A stretch of 64,000 nt of DNA from Curvularia sp. ZM96. Its lineage: Eukaryota; Ascomycota; Dothideomycetes; Pleosporales; Pleosporaceae. Below, one piece after another: positions 21,768 to 34,325 of the stretch (position 1 is the stretch's first letter; each line of letters begins with the position of its first letter). The notes below the pieces were generated by a model, which saw only the letters and a program-made list of their open reading frames with translations, made no database searches and had not been told where the DNA came from. The translations under genes were made by a program, and so were the position numbers. The stretch spans positions 2,852,001 to 2,916,000 of the forward strand of contig JAJGBQ010000005.1 in NCBI GenBank assembly GCA_022457065.1, in the 5' to 3' direction.

Positions 21768-22410
21768 ATGATGATGCTGTACACTTTCGTACACGCATTG
21801 GCCGTTTTGGTCATCGTGTCAGCCCAATTCGTAAAGCCACCAACTGTATGAATGAGGGAAGACTGAGGCTGATAACATAGATTGAGGATGCCTCGACAAC
21901 ACCTTCTCAAACTCAGTTCATTCTCAGTGAGTCTGACTCGAGTATCCTGAATATTGACGCATTCCCATCGACATTTTTCATCACGACACAGTCGTCCTCA
22001 TCAACATCAACATCATCGGAAGCAGCTACCCGCACGAGCGCATACACCCCACCTCCGTCTGATGGGGGTTCTGCTGGTAACCCAACCAGTCCAGGCAAGA
22101 CAGGTAGTGGGTTTCCAACCGGTATTTTTCGAGATTGATCATCCATTCACATATTCGCTGAGACCAAGACAGGATTTACCGTCGGCACTGCAGTCGGTGG
22201 ATCAATCGGCGGCATAATCATCATCACACTACTCGTATTCTGGTTCGTGCTATTCTATTCTACCCAAGACAATGCGCTGGATACTGAATGAATAGGTTCC
22301 GAGCACACAAGAAGAAGAAACTGAGACTTCAAGCTCGTCGCAACTTTGCGGCATCCGAGAAAACCCCGATCAACGGTTCGGACGGAAACATGGAAGGTAC
22401 ATCTCATTAA
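21768..22410 (+). CDS. Small type I membrane protein, Ser/Thr-rich (Mid2/WSC-like layout)
   Basis: Assembled from four exons: 21768-21845, 21887-22121, 22173-22242, 22296-22410 (about 165 aa). Exon 1 encodes a signal peptide (MMMLYTFVHALAVLVIVSA). Exon 2 encodes a Ser/Thr/Pro-rich stalk. Exon 3 gives FTVGTAVGGSIGGIIIITLL, a Gly-zipper membrane helix, and exon 4 a basic stop-transfer tail (HKKKKLRLQARR). Introns: 41 nt (a 35-nt version ending at 21880 is also in frame), 51 nt and 53 nt. All joins keep frame, and the resulting signal, stalk, helix, tail order is unlikely by chance. This layout is typical of fungal cell-wall sensor-like or unknown surface proteins. The stop at 22408 assumes no further intron; a GTACAT donor at 22396 could extend it. 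Confidence 0.55.
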
Positions 22411-24566
22411 GAGAGGCGTGGCACCAAAATCTTTGCGATTATGATGTGAGACCATGGGTGACAGCTTAGAAGTCGGGTACTTAAGGTCACCAAGGAACTC
22501 AAGCATGTAGTGAGATGGACTGGCCGTTGTGCTGAAGTATTTGGGCTCCGAAAACAAGGTAGAAGAAGCATCAGTCTTTTTGGGGATTTTTATTTTTAAA
22601 CTTGTTGGGTTTTTCTATTATTCTATCTAATGAACCCTTTCCGCAGACGTTTGTTGCCATTGCTATGAGATGATTTGATGTTATGTCGCTTAGTTCAATC
22701 GCTACGAATGTCCTCACTATCGGTACCGAGATGAGCTGGTCTCATAGCTCTCGAAAACGAAGACTAGACATATACCATTGAGCCAGAGTAGAGTTTTCGG
22801 ATAACCAGGAACGCAAAGCAATGACTAGGAGTGGGGTCATCAAGTGGTCGTCAGTTTCGAACTAGAATGGAGTTGTCAAGTACTTAGCAAGACATAAAAC
22901 CCAGCAGCTAGTCGGAAAGACATACAGTAATATACTTGAAGAGGCTTTCCGTAATAAGTTCTCTTGGTAGCTCTAGCTAGCCTGATCCTCACAGTCAATG
23001 GCAGGATCACTAGAACTAAATACATTTTATGGGTATCACGCTCACTGCAAAATGGCACTAAAGGTGACGCTTAACAATATCATTAGCATATATATATACA
23101 TCGAGGATTTACTGATCAGAGTTGCCCTCCTAATATCGAATTATTATTGTTCTGAAACATAGTGCGACGGGTGGCGAGAGAGGTGTTGGACGAAACAGTA
23201 AAGCATTGCGGAAGTGCCAGCACAAGACATTGGATTTCGAGACGGACCCTAGCAATCAGAAGAAAAACATATCACAAACGTCGCAAAACAGAAAACCATG
23301 TGGTTGGAAGTGTGTGATAGGGACGTGCGGGTTTTTCGACGCAAGAAGCAAGTAAGGTTTCAAGGTGGGTATCAAAATCAAAAAGGAATAACCAGGCGGT
23401 TGGGCTAAACGTTCTAACTCATTGGATACTTTGAGTTCAGCTTTTAAAGGGTTCGGAATCTCGAACTTAGAGAGGGTTTTCAAAATTCGAGGTCTAGATA
23501 CGGTGTTTTAGGCTTACATGTAGGGCCTTTACTGACAGCATGAATCTGGTGCACTAACATCGCGTACAATGGATATTTACATAAGAGTGCTATCTAAATT
23601 CACATCACAAGAGGACTTGTTGCCTACCGCAGGCCCTTTACTCAAAATGTTGCCATTGTGCTCTTTGGTACCCTACTCGCCTTGTCTCTCATTGTATGGG
23701 TATTCTGTCATCTCTCCCCTTCTTCATCCATATCCTAAACAAATTGATCAGTAACCGTGCTTTTGGTTTTCTCAACCCCTGCCCCGTTCTAGCTCAGAGG
23801 CTGTATTTCATATCAGAGAGTCAAAGCATATAACAAGCGATAAGGGTTTGGAGGGTTTCTTCATTCACCCACCAACCACACTTTAACATATTGTAGGTTA
23901 GAACAACCGAAGGTCCTAGGAAACTAGTTTCGCAAAGCTGTTTTCCTAACAAGATGGGGTAGTGCGTGTACAAAATTGCTTCTGTTTCAATGCTGTTGCG
24001 AGTGATTTAGTTTTCGTCTCAGCCCACAACAATAGCTCCGCAACGACAGCTCCGCAAATCAACATTGCCATGGCTCAATGCACAACCTAAACAGACAAGA
24101 GAAACATGCAATCAAACAGTCATAGTATAATGATGATATGAGGCCGCCGGTAACGCAGCCAAGTACGGGCTACCCGAGCCTAGGCGTTGTACGTAGTGAG
24201 GTAAGATTTGGCAGTGCAATGAAAAAACATGCCGGATTGAGAGGAGGCCAAAGGGCCACGATGCGGAAAGTTTTGCCGAGGCGAGCAGTTCGGAGATATG
24301 CTTGCCCTGAGATCTGATACAAGAATTGGTTCTTACAAACATGTGTATTCTGCTTGCAATTCTAGAATGGCATGGTGAGGATATGAACATGTCGCGTCTT
24401 TTCCCACCACGGGCCTGCGTTAGGGGGAAAGGGATTGACACCACATCTGGTATATAAAGTGACTGCTCTTGGGTATGACGGAACCAAATGAACTACTAAC
24501 AATTCAAATATCGAAACTCGCTCCATTGTGTCCTTTACACTCTGTATATGCAAGTCCTTTATAAAC
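22411..24566. other. Gene-poor stretch
   Basis: About 2.2 kb with no supported gene; visibly richer in A/T runs than its neighbours (for example near 22575-22625 and 23080-23150). A hydrophobic stretch is encoded near 23636-23710 without a convincing gene model. A TATA box for the next gene lies at 24451. Confidence 0.4.
24451..24458 (+). promoter_or_regulatory. TATA box of the CFEM gene
   Basis: TATATAAA lies 116 bp upstream of the CFEM ATG, the best TATA match in this part of the window. Confidence 0.55.
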
Positions 24567-25226
24567 ATGCATTTCGCTCAAATCGCCGCTCTGTTCTCGA
24601 TCTTGGCCATCGCTTGTGCTCAACTCACATACAACATCACCCAAGCTACTGTTCCGGGCAATCGCAATAAATACCGTTGCTTGTACGTGTATTAGAAGCT
24701 TGGAGTTGTTATTATGATTTTGCTATGTCGTCGCAATGAATTGTTCAAAAAGAGCAAGAAAATCTTGACCCTAAGAGAAAAAACCATGAGAAATTAGAAC
24801 TTGGCTGACATGAAGAACCAGGAGTAACGAGAAGCTAAGCAGCTGGCTCCCAAAATGTGTGTATGAGTGTCAGCTACAAGCCAACAGGGCGGATGGCTGT
24901 GCACCTGAGGATTTCGTATGCCACTGTGTCAACTACTACAAGTACTCCAAGGTGTGTGCCTTCCAGTTGCTTGCTACCCTTCATTCTTATCGTATCTTCA
25001 ATCTAACATCATAAAGTTGATTGAGCCGTGCGCGTTTCCTCCAGAAACTGGCGGCAAGGGCCACTGCACTATGGAAGACCTGGGTAAGGCTCGTCCCATT
25101 GTCCAAGACATGTGCAACTTTTACAATGCGACGCTCTATCAAGATTTTCAGAATTGCCCACAAAGATTGAGTCAGAGCATTACCTATGGGATTATCATGA
25201 ATGAAGATATTGTCGTGTCTTATTAG
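24567..25226 (+). CDS. Small secreted CFEM-domain protein
   Basis: Assembled from three exons: 24567-24682, 24822-24951, 25017-25226 (151 aa). Introns of 139 and 65 nt have GTACGT/GTGTGT donors, GCTGAC and TCTAAC branch sites, and phases 2 and 0. Exon 1 encodes a signal peptide (MHFAQIAALFSILAIACAQL). The CFEM pattern follows: LPKCVYEC (CX3C), C after 9 residues, then APEDFVCHC (Asp before CxC), a Cys 12 residues on, and further Cys. CFEM proteins are fungal; they bind haem or act at the cell surface, and some are virulence-related in pathogens. Asp in the EDFVCHC loop is in the place of the haem-ligand Asp of Candida CFEM proteins. No GPI-type hydrophobic end is seen, so it is probably secreted. 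It stands alone in a gene-poor stretch. Confidence 0.78.
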
Positions 25227-25725
25227 CGATTTGAATGTGGGAGTATGTGGTTGCTATGAATTTAATTAAAAGTACAACGCTGGCCGTTGACTCATTGTAA
25301 GCAGCGAAACAACAAGTGTCGTAAAATCTGAAGCTCACCTCAGTGTTATTCTAACATGTGAACTCTATCAAGACTACTTCAAGAAAACATGCTCCGTTCT
25401 TCACTCCAATTCACATTTCTCCATCCTCGAGATTGCAGGTAAAGGAGAGATAGCAGATCCCTCCTTGCCAATTTAATTCTAGCCGTTTTTCTTATCCTGA
25501 TCCGTTGCTCTGGCGTCCACCGCACTCTGAGAAGCCAGTGTGTGGAAGAACAGACGACTGACCAATAGCACCCCGCTGATTCTCTTATGCTAGGCTTTCC
25601 CTTGTTGGGCACTAGCGTGGTAAAAGGGCTTGGCATCGCAGCTCGGATTGCAGCTTTCTAGCAACATCGTCAGGACCGACAGACCATCCCATTGCACGTC
25701 CACACCTACACCTGACATCTTCACA
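25227..25725. other. Intergenic region
   Basis: 499 bp, nothing recognised; it includes the QCR8 promoter. Confidence 0.4.
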
Positions 25726-26260
25726 ATGGCTCTCGGACCCGAATCCCAGGCAAAGACCAAGACCACGTATGTCTCGACCCTCCCCGCACGCGACAGCGCC
25801 CGCATCCTCCCCCGAAAGATCCCACGCCCCAAATTGCGCATAGACGGCAAACGTGTGCTCGGTTGACCAGGATGGAGTATATGCTGACGGTGGCATAGAT
25901 GGCACATCGGCTCATGGGGTAACCCCTATGAGGGTGGTGGCCGACCAGGCAAGGGCATCGTGACCTACGCTCTGAGCCCCAACCGACAGCGCCCAATGGC
26001 CCTGTTCCTCAGCAAGGGTTTCTGGAACGTTGTGCGCCGATCCAAGAACCAGGTCCTCTACTTCGTTCCCCCGCTTATCCTCGGATACGGAGCCATGCAG
26101 TGGGCAATCGAGAGGTGAGTCCAAGATACTGGGATGAGTACGGAATGGCAAGGGAATGGGTGGGACGGAATTCAACGGAGACCCGGAGGCTGACAATGAC
26201 GTTAGGAACGAGTTCCTCAACTCCAAGACCGGCCGTGCTATGTATGGCGATGAGGAGTAA
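25726..26260 (+). CDS. qcr8: Cytochrome bc1 complex subunit 8 (Qcr8)
   Basis: Three exons: 25726-25766, 25899-26114, 26206-26260 (103 aa). Introns are 132 and 91 nt; the first has a GCTGAC branch. The product reads MALGPESQAKTKTT, then WHIGSWGNPYEGGG, a ..LSPNRQRP.. segment, the single membrane helix (VLYFVPPLILGYGAMQWAIE) and a short tail ending MYGDEE. This is the standard Qcr8/UQCRQ layout: an N-terminal matrix segment and one helix in the inner mitochondrial membrane. Qcr8 is a small subunit of respiratory complex III near the quinone site of cytochrome b. It is not visible as one long frame because each exon is short. Confidence 0.9.
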
Positions 26261-27083
26261 ATGCGTAATCTAGAGGGGCGAGATTCTGGCTTGATGGTGG
26301 ATAGTGCATGTCGTTGGAGGACTCAAGCAGAGCGTACACGCAACATGCCAGTCACTGTAGCGAGACGACAAATAGACTGTACAAACACGACTTGAATCTA
26401 CACCTTGCGTTTATTTTGACTGTATAGGTGCTCCCGACTACCCATGCCTAGTATCGAACTATGCTGTCCCATAGTCTTCTTACCTAAACCAGCTATTCAC
26501 CATCTCAGATCTAACAGCGGATAGTATCGTATTCTCAAATGCACCCATAGACTTTGACAATCCCAGGTCTATCTAATCCGATGTTGCGATGAATAATAGA
26601 TGACGGTTTAGTCCGCATTTGCCCGAAGCAACCTTACGTTCTGTGGAAGAGCGGCATGAATAGACGTATGACGATGCTGATGTTATGCATAGTGACTGCA
26701 AAGTGCAGACTGTTATAGTCAGCTGATCGGCCATCTTGCAGATGTTGAATCGTTCCTCATTGAGGGGCCCAAGTGCCTCTGTAAGGCACATGTTCACGCG
26801 TCGAGTCTGGCTGGGCCCCGCTTAGTCAGTCGGCGTGTCGGCGATGCGACGAACTTCGATGATTCTGTCATATCTTAGCTTTTGCCATCAAGTGCGCACC
26901 CGCCACAAGACATCTTCTACCTGCCAGTGCGCGGTAGTACAATCTCATCAGGCGCGGATTTCCTGTGCACTGTTCTCCTTCGATTTTCTTATTTCCATTC
27001 ACTGTATAATATCCCAGATTACCGCAAGTCACTGCGACCCCTCCCCCGTCTACCGTCATTTAGCTTCGGCCGCCGCCGCCGCC
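26261..27083. other. Intergenic region
   Basis: 823 bp between tandem genes; no supported gene. The open frame running in from 26835 into the next gene is its 5' leader. Confidence 0.4.
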
Positions 27084-29772
27084 ATGTCAACGCTCCTCCG
27101 GCAATCAGGCAACCTCGCACGCCTTTCCCGACCCTACATCAATGCTGCTGTTACAAGGGCACCACGCACATTACGCACACGCGCACCGCTGCCGCAATGT
27201 ATATACGCTCCGCAACGCGCCCGGAGATATGCGACTGGGCCGCCGGGAGAGCCAAAGAACAACAAGGACGATGAGTTAGCAAAGAAGGAAGGCCACTCTG
27301 AGAGACCAGACTCCAATCAGCCCCCGAAAACAGAGAAGGACAGCCAAGAGCAACCTCAGATGGCAAAGCTTACGCCGGAGGAAGAGAAGATGCTCGATCA
27401 GCTAGTGTCATTTGTGTGCATGGGCGTTCCGAAAGCTCAGAGGGAGCATGTCAAAGACGCAATGGAGGAAATCAAGCGGACCGGCATACCTCCGGAGCTC
27501 CGCCACGAGATGGACAGGCTGCAAAGAGGGGAGAAGTTGGACCTGGCTACAGCGGCTAAGATCTCGCGCTTAACCACCAACATGGCCCGCAAGGCAGCCG
27601 ACCAGCAACAGTTCAAAAACGACAACCCACAGGAGCCGCAACAGAAGTCCGGTGCACACGACCCAGGCCCAGGCAAGAGTTCCAAGGGCGGTGCTGGTGG
27701 TCCGACTGGACCTTCGTTTGGCGGTGGCATGGACACAAATACCATAATTATCACGGCTTTCCTCGCCTACCTTACCTACAAGATGATCTTCCCAGGCGAG
27801 AATACAAAGGAGATCACATGGCAAGAGTTCCGAACTACTTTCCTGGACAAGGGCCTGGTTGAGAAGATTGTCATTCTCAACGGCAACAAAGCAAAGGTCC
27901 ACCTGCATCGCGAGGCTGTTGCTTCCATGTACCCCGACTCTCCCTCTGTCAACCAGAACTTCTACTACTACTTCACAATTGGCTCTGTTGAGGCCTTTGA
28001 GCGCAAGATGGATGACGCCCAATATGAGCTGGGTATCCCTAGTTCTGAGCGCATCCCTGTCGCATACTCTAGTGAAATCTCCTGGTTTGGCACCTTCTTG
28101 TCGTTTGGTCCTACCATCCTCCTTCTCGGTGCACTCTTCTACTTCACAAGACGTGCAGGCGGTGGAGCAGGCGGTAGTGGTGGAGTTTTTGGCATGGGCA
28201 AGAGCCGTGCTAAGAAGTTCAACCATGAGACAGACGTCAAAGTTAAGTTCAGTGATGTCGCTGGTATGGATGAAGCTAAGCAAGAGATTATGGAGTTTGT
28301 CTCTTTCCTCAAGGACCCTGGGCGATTCCAGAAGCTTGGTGCAAAGATTCCCCGCGGTGCCATCCTCTCAGGATCTCCAGGTACTGGTAAGACCCTCCTA
28401 GCGAAGGCTACCGCTGGAGAGTCGGGCGTTCCATTTTTCAGTGTCAGTGGATCCGAGTTCGTCGAGATGTTCGTAGGTGTCGGTGCTTCGCGAGTCCGAG
28501 ACTTATTCGCCAATGCGCGGAAGAGCACGCCATGCATCATCTTCATCGATGAGATTGATGCCATTGGCCGCGCTCGTTCAAAGCAAAATTTTGGCGGCGG
28601 CAATGATGAACGTGAAGCGACACTCAATCAGATTCTCACTGAGATGGACGGATTCAACACTACCGAACAAGTAGTCGTGCTCGCAGGTACCAACCGACCG
28701 GATGTTCTAGATAAGGCTCTTATGCGACCGGGCCGTTTCGATAGGCATATCAACATTGACAAGCCGACTATGGATGGTCGTGGTCAGATCTTCGGTGTTC
28801 ACTTGAAGAAGATTGTCACCAACGAAGACGTCGAGTTTTTGAAGGGCAGGCTAGCAGCTTTGACACCAGGCTTCTCTGGTGCTGACATTGCCAACTGCGT
28901 CAACGAAGCTGCTTTGATTGGTATGTTTTTTAATTTACATCTACATACGTGAATGCTAACGTACACCAGCCGCCCGCGCGAACGCTGACACTGTTTCCAT
29001 GGTGCATTTTGAACAAGCCATTGAGCGAGTCATCGGTGGTCTCGAGAAGAAGTCTCTTGTCCTCAAGCCCGAAGAGAAGAAGACTGTTGCATATCACGAA
29101 GCTGGCCACGCTATCTGCGGTTGGTACTTCAAGTGGGCAGACCCTCTCCTCAAGGTCTCCATCATTCCACGTGGCCAGGGCGCACTCGGCTATGCTCAAT
29201 ACCTTCCCAACGGTGACACTTACCTTATGAACGTCAACCAGCTCATGGACCGTATGGCCATGACGCTCGGTGGACGTGTTTCTGAAGAGTTGCATTTCGA
29301 CACCGTCACTTCTGGCGCATCGGACGACTTCCGCAAGGTCACTCAGATGGCCACTGCAATGGTCAGCAAGTGGGGTATGAGCAAGAAGATTGGCTACATC
29401 TACTTCGAGGACGGTGAGGGCCAACAACTCACCAAGCCCTTTTCTGAAGACACGGCCAAGAACATCGATATGGAAGTCAAGCGCATTGTGGACGAGGCGT
29501 ACAAGCAATGCAAGGACTTGCTCACTGAGAAGAAGCACGAAGTAGGCTTGGTCGCAGAGGAGCTTCTCAGGAAGGAAATGCTTGGTCGTGAAGATATGAT
29601 TAGGCTGCTTGGTCCCAGGCCATTCGAGGACAACCAAGATTTCCAGAAATACTTCTCTGGCGAATATGGCAAGGCACCAGGATACGTCGAGCCTAAAGGA
29701 GACGACGGTGTCAAGGGGCCGCTCGTACCACCCAGTCCAGCCACATTCAAGGACCTGGATAGCAGGAGGTGA
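27084..29772 (+). CDS. yta12: Mitochondrial m-AAA protease subunit (Yta12 type)
   Basis: Exons 27084-28920 and 28970-29772, a 49-nt intron in phase 1, 879 aa. The ATG at 27084 starts a basic mitochondrial presequence; the open frame upstream of it is leader. Order: presequence; charged linker; membrane helix (TNTIIITAFLAYLTYKMIF); intermembrane domain; second helix (FGPTILLLGALFYFT); AAA+ module with Walker A GSPGTGKT (about residue 430), Walker B FIDEIDAIGRAR and SRH TNRPDVLDKALMRPGRFDR; zinc protease with HEAGH (about residue 655). Walker A has Ser where most m-AAA members have Pro (GPPGTGKT). The protease degrades and matures inner-membrane proteins. Length favours Yta12 over Afg3; a hetero-partner is not in this window. 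Confidence 0.93.
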
Positions 29773-30587
29773 AGCGAACAGAAGGAAAGTTGATCGATTC
29801 ATTTAGTGCAATACAGGCACGTTTCACGGCATAGGGGTTTGGGCTGGCGACGACACGGGTATTTATTCCACTCTTGACGAGCATGCGTAGGCTGTCGTGC
29901 TTTTCAGCATAAGAACGCATTCTGTACGATTAGAACTCTTTTTGGTACTGGAGGAGACCAAAAAACACCAACATCTATGATACTATTTTACAGCATTGAA
30001 GTTACTAGGTGTTTTTTTCAGAACTATCTTTGTGAAGGCGTTTGCTCCATACCCGAACAGAAATGCCATGAGGTATGATGCTCGCAGGTCACAACGAGAC
30101 CATTGGTTAACATCGCACACAGTTCCTTGTTGATCGTTACTTTCTATCCAGCTGCCAGAAGAATGAGAAATCATGGTGATATAATGCACACTCACTAATT
30201 ATGGAAGTAAAGAAGACGATAAAAGTGACACTAGCATTTGTACTCTTCTACCCAACCTCCCTTCTTTCCAAGGAAAAAAAAAGCATCAAGAACAAGTCAA
30301 GAATGCACGTATTCTTAGTTGGTAACATTTCCCCTTCGTCCCCCCAGCTTGCACTTGCTTTCCCAAATTTCCCTTAGTCCTTGTCCTTTTTGCTCCACCC
30401 TATTCCCATATTCCATCATGCGTAAGAGAGAAGGAAAGTAAAGAAGGTATATGAAAAAGAAAATCGTCGTTGAAAGAATGAAGTCGTTCTCTATATTGCC
30501 TTGCTTGTCGTGGCCCTGTTCCTTGGGAAAGAAAAAAAACCCCAAATTGTCGGACAGAACTCTTTGCCGGTTCTTTGTTCATCCCAT
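29773..30587. other. 3'-to-3' intergenic region
   Basis: 815 bp between convergent genes (Yta12-type protease and PAS kinase). No gene, repeat copy or RNA recognised. Confidence 0.4.
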
Positions 30588-33500
30588 TCACGCATCAGCC
30601 TCAGTAATAGCCCCGCCACTAACGCCAGAAGCAGATGCTGTTGTGGCCGTAGGACTACCTCCACTCATGCCCTTGCACCACGGGTGCTCCAGCACCATGC
30701 TAATCGTGATCCTTTTTTCCACATCGCGGTCGAGCATCAACCGTATGAGATCGATGCTTTCTTCGGACATGACCCATGGCACGCGGAGGTCGTGGTCCAT
30801 GATCTCGTCAATGGAGTAAAAGGGATTTTCCTTATAGATGATTGTGTAGAGGAGGATGCCTAGGGCCCATACATCTTGTTCCTTGCCACGGTAGGCTTTT
30901 CCAGCTAGGACTTCGGGGGCGGCATAGTCTGTTAGGCTGGTGTTAGTATGTGTAGAAGAATAAAATGTATTGGGAGAAAGATAAGCACATACCAATAGTG
31001 CCTACAAAGACATCAAAAGGCCCGCTCTTGATGTATGCCGCGCTGCCAAAGTCGATGAGCTTGATGTTACCTTCACCGTCGAGCACAACATTTTCATCTT
31101 TGATATCACGATGTACAACCTTTGCTTTCGTGTGTAAGTGATGGATCGCCTCGGCAACTTGAACGAAAATCTTGCGGCATTCCTTCTCTTCCATGTTGAC
31201 CCGGAGTTCAATGTAATCGAACAAATCCATGCCCGGAAGACCATGCGGAATCATTTCAATGTAGTAGTTGACATCATCCTCGAAGAAGTCGGCCATTTCA
31301 ACAATGTTTGGATGCTTGAAGCCGTCGCGACGGAGATAATCTAGGACGTGAATCTCGAGCGGCACGGTTCCTAACCTTCGGTCTCGCGTCCAGGTATCGA
31401 CAAGAATACGCCTCTTTGTGACGTACTTGATCACAACCTTCTTGTTGCTCATCTTCTTGTACCGACAAAGTTTGACTTGGCCATAAGCACCCTGTCCCAT
31501 CTCCTCTAATACAACAAAGTCGTTGATAGTTTTCTTATGGGGTGGCTCCTCTTTCACTGGTGTTGGTTCTGGGGCTTTTGTTTGGGGTTCCTGTGGGGTC
31601 AAGGGCTGCATAGCTTCTTGTATTTGTTGGGTTATGAGCGACACTGGGGTCGGAGACCCCTGTGACTGATGTGACTCTGGCTCATGTGGAATTGGAAATC
31701 TTGCTTGGCCAGGTTGGAGTTGGCGTGGTGAGGGCGGCCGAGACAAGAGAGGAGTCACAGGACCAATACCATGGTTTGCAGCATGCAGTTGCCTGGAGTA
31801 GGTTACCCACAGAGCATAGACCAGCTCGGGACCCTTGGTCGGTTTGGGTGACGGCCCATCTTCCTCTTCTATCACATTTTCATCAAAGCGGGGCGTCTTC
31901 TCGCTCTTGACTACTCGCATCTGCACATCGACCATGATCTCGGAGCCGTCACGGTGGAGGGCTGGCAGACCACTTGGCTTCAGGAAGATAGCTGCCGCAT
32001 CCGCGCTGCCCTCTCGCATAGCCAGCAGGGCCCGAGCACGACGGAAACTGTGCTCTGGTATGACGATACCATCTACCAGCTCAATCTTGTCTTCATCGGT
32101 CATTACGTGCAGTATCTTGTCGAAAGCAGGTATGAGCTTGCTCACGTGGATGCCCTCAGGCCGCGGCTGTCCGAACAAAGCCGATGAAAAGACGGAATTC
32201 GAGCTTGTGATTTTGAGATCGGTAGAGGATAGAACAATAATGCCAGCAATGTGCGGAAAGCTTGAAATACGGAAAGTTGGCTCGCCGGGCAGGGCTTCTA
32301 CTGTTACCGGTATGTTGATGCTGTTCGAAGTTCGCGCCGTGTAGCTGCGGAACTCGTCGATGGAGTCATAGTCCAGTGCTCCAGTGTTTGTCCCCCGAAG
32401 TCGTGGTATGCCAGGTATCAAACGCTTGAGGTCCATTCCTCGCCGTAAACGATCGCTTCCGAAGACGGCTTCAGTCGCGCCCCAGCCCTTGGATACGCAG
32501 CCTACTTCGTCAACGGTGATGTATACGACGTCTTCTGCAATCTCCTCTAGCACCCAGATCAGGCTACCTCGCTTCTCCTTGACCCACAAGCTGGCAGATC
32601 CAGTCGAACCATTACGTTTCTGAATGGGTATCACGTCGCCACAGAGCAAGACACCTCTTGAGCCTTTGGGCTCGTGGTTCAGCTTACCCGTCTTCTTCGC
32701 ATTGTAGTAGGACGATCCACTGCCATCGTCTGTCTTGGCCTTTCTCGCAGCTGTTACTCGTGATGGAGCTTTGTTCAACAACCGCGCCGTAACACCGCTT
32801 CCGACCTTCAGATTGTTCATGCTAGGTGCCGCTGACGATTGCGCGTTCTTCGAGCCCACCTCAGGGTCTCTCAGCTTGCTTTCTAACCATTTCCTACGAT
32901 CCTCCCGCACAACCTCGAGTATGCCCAACTTGCGGACCTCAGCTCTCGTAACGCCAAAGACCAAGCATGCCAGGTCGTTGGCAGATGTAATTGTCCATGG
33001 TGATTCTGGTTCGGTAGTGAAGATGGCTTGTGCGGCTGGAACATGCCTACTACCATGGCCGTGCGGCGCAGCTCCAGCTGAATGCGGACCTGTTGCATTG
33101 CTGAAGCTCGGTGTCAAAGTGGGCATGGTCGTAGGGGATACTACATCGCTCATCTTTTCCTGATCGCCCACCCGATATGGCTGGGCCAAGGCATCATTGA
33201 GCTGGCTTTGTATAGTAAGAGGCGCAACATCAGTAAGCGTACGTTTCAGGGCAGCTCTTTGCGGCCGCAGGGGTGATGAGGTTGGCGTGGGTGACGACGG
33301 TGCTGCTGGTGCCTGCATACTCGACGCGTCGGACGTAAGATCGGTACTCGACGAGCTTCGCACGCCTCGAGATTCTGAGGCGCTACTCGAGTCTCCGGCT
33401 TCGACTGTTGTTACCCTGTGTAACGGCGGCCTTGCAGGTTCAAGCATGCTTTCTGGGCTTTCCGAGCGTTCGGCCATAAACCCCTTCTCAAACGGATTAT

Positions 33501-34325
33501 TTCCTGACATGTCCGCCGGCCCTGTGACAGGCCCCAGTGCACCGAGTCCATGAGCTCCTGTGCCATCTTGTCCTATGAGGTTTGCCCGAGTAAGCAGCTC
33601 CATCATACTTTGCACTTCCTGGTCACCACTGAGTTTTGCTTGTGCGTTGGCTATCCCAGGGTTTGTCGCCGCCCAACCCAGCCTGTCCCGCATAAACTCT
33701 ATGGATCGTTTCAGCACATTTTGGCGATTGTGAATGAACTCTTCTGATTGTGTCGCAAACGAAAAGGAGTGAAGCGACTCGGAAGGAAAACGAGAGAGAT
33801 CTTCGCCAAAAGCAAATGTTGGCGAGCCGGGTGCTGTGGCCGTCGACTCAGAGGGATGTCTTGACACTGGCGGAGTGCTGATGTTCAGCGAAGTGGCTCG
33901 TTGTGACGTTGAGAGTTGCTTGTAGCTTGGCTGCTGGCGGATGCGACGCAGGCCGGATGACCCTAGGCCATGCTCATGTTCTGGAACAATAGGCGACCTG
34001 GTGCAGACGCGTCAGCTGTTTTTCCTACATACTCACCATGAAGCAAGGAATGCTCCTTCTCCAGCGCGACCTTATGACATGGCTCGACGCTTCGCAATGC
34101 TGCTCACCTTGCCATGCGGTCTAATTGTCCTGCATCGATGCTCAGGCGCTTCGCCGTGTTTAAGGGCGGCGGAGCTCCCGACCGGTAGTTGAGTAAGCTT
34201 GGGGTGCTCTTCGTCTTAACCAGCGGGGCATATTCGGCGATAGGCTCTGATTGCGACAGGGAGTCGAAGGGTGCTTCTTCTGGTAGAGAGCCTGGCGGGG
34301 TCAGGATGTCAGCGAACGAACCCAT
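30588..34325 (-). CDS. psk1: PAS-domain serine/threonine kinase (Psk1 type)
   Basis: Exons 34325-34108, 33997-30993, 30928-30588; introns 110 and 64 nt; 1187 aa. An ATG four codons upstream (34337) is also possible. The joins read GQLDRMAR-SPIVPEHEHG and FVGTI-DYAAPEV, both in frame; the second restores the activation-segment APE motif. The N-terminal third is Ser/Thr/Pro-rich. A PAS segment is seen near residues 650-760 (FRISSFPHIAGIIVLSS, ITSSNSVFSSALFG). The kinase domain (about 900-1165) has GQGAYGQVKLCR, VVIKYV, HRDIKDENVVLD and DFGSAA. PAS kinases sense metabolic state and control sugar partitioning, glycogen synthase among the targets in yeast; glycogenin lies 24 kb away, which is not evidence of a link. 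Confidence 0.9.

Noticed and set aside
23569..23760. Hydrophobic segment suggesting a membrane protein near 23.6 kb
   Set aside because: A helix-like stretch appears in one frame, but no start, signal or consistent exon structure can be joined to it.
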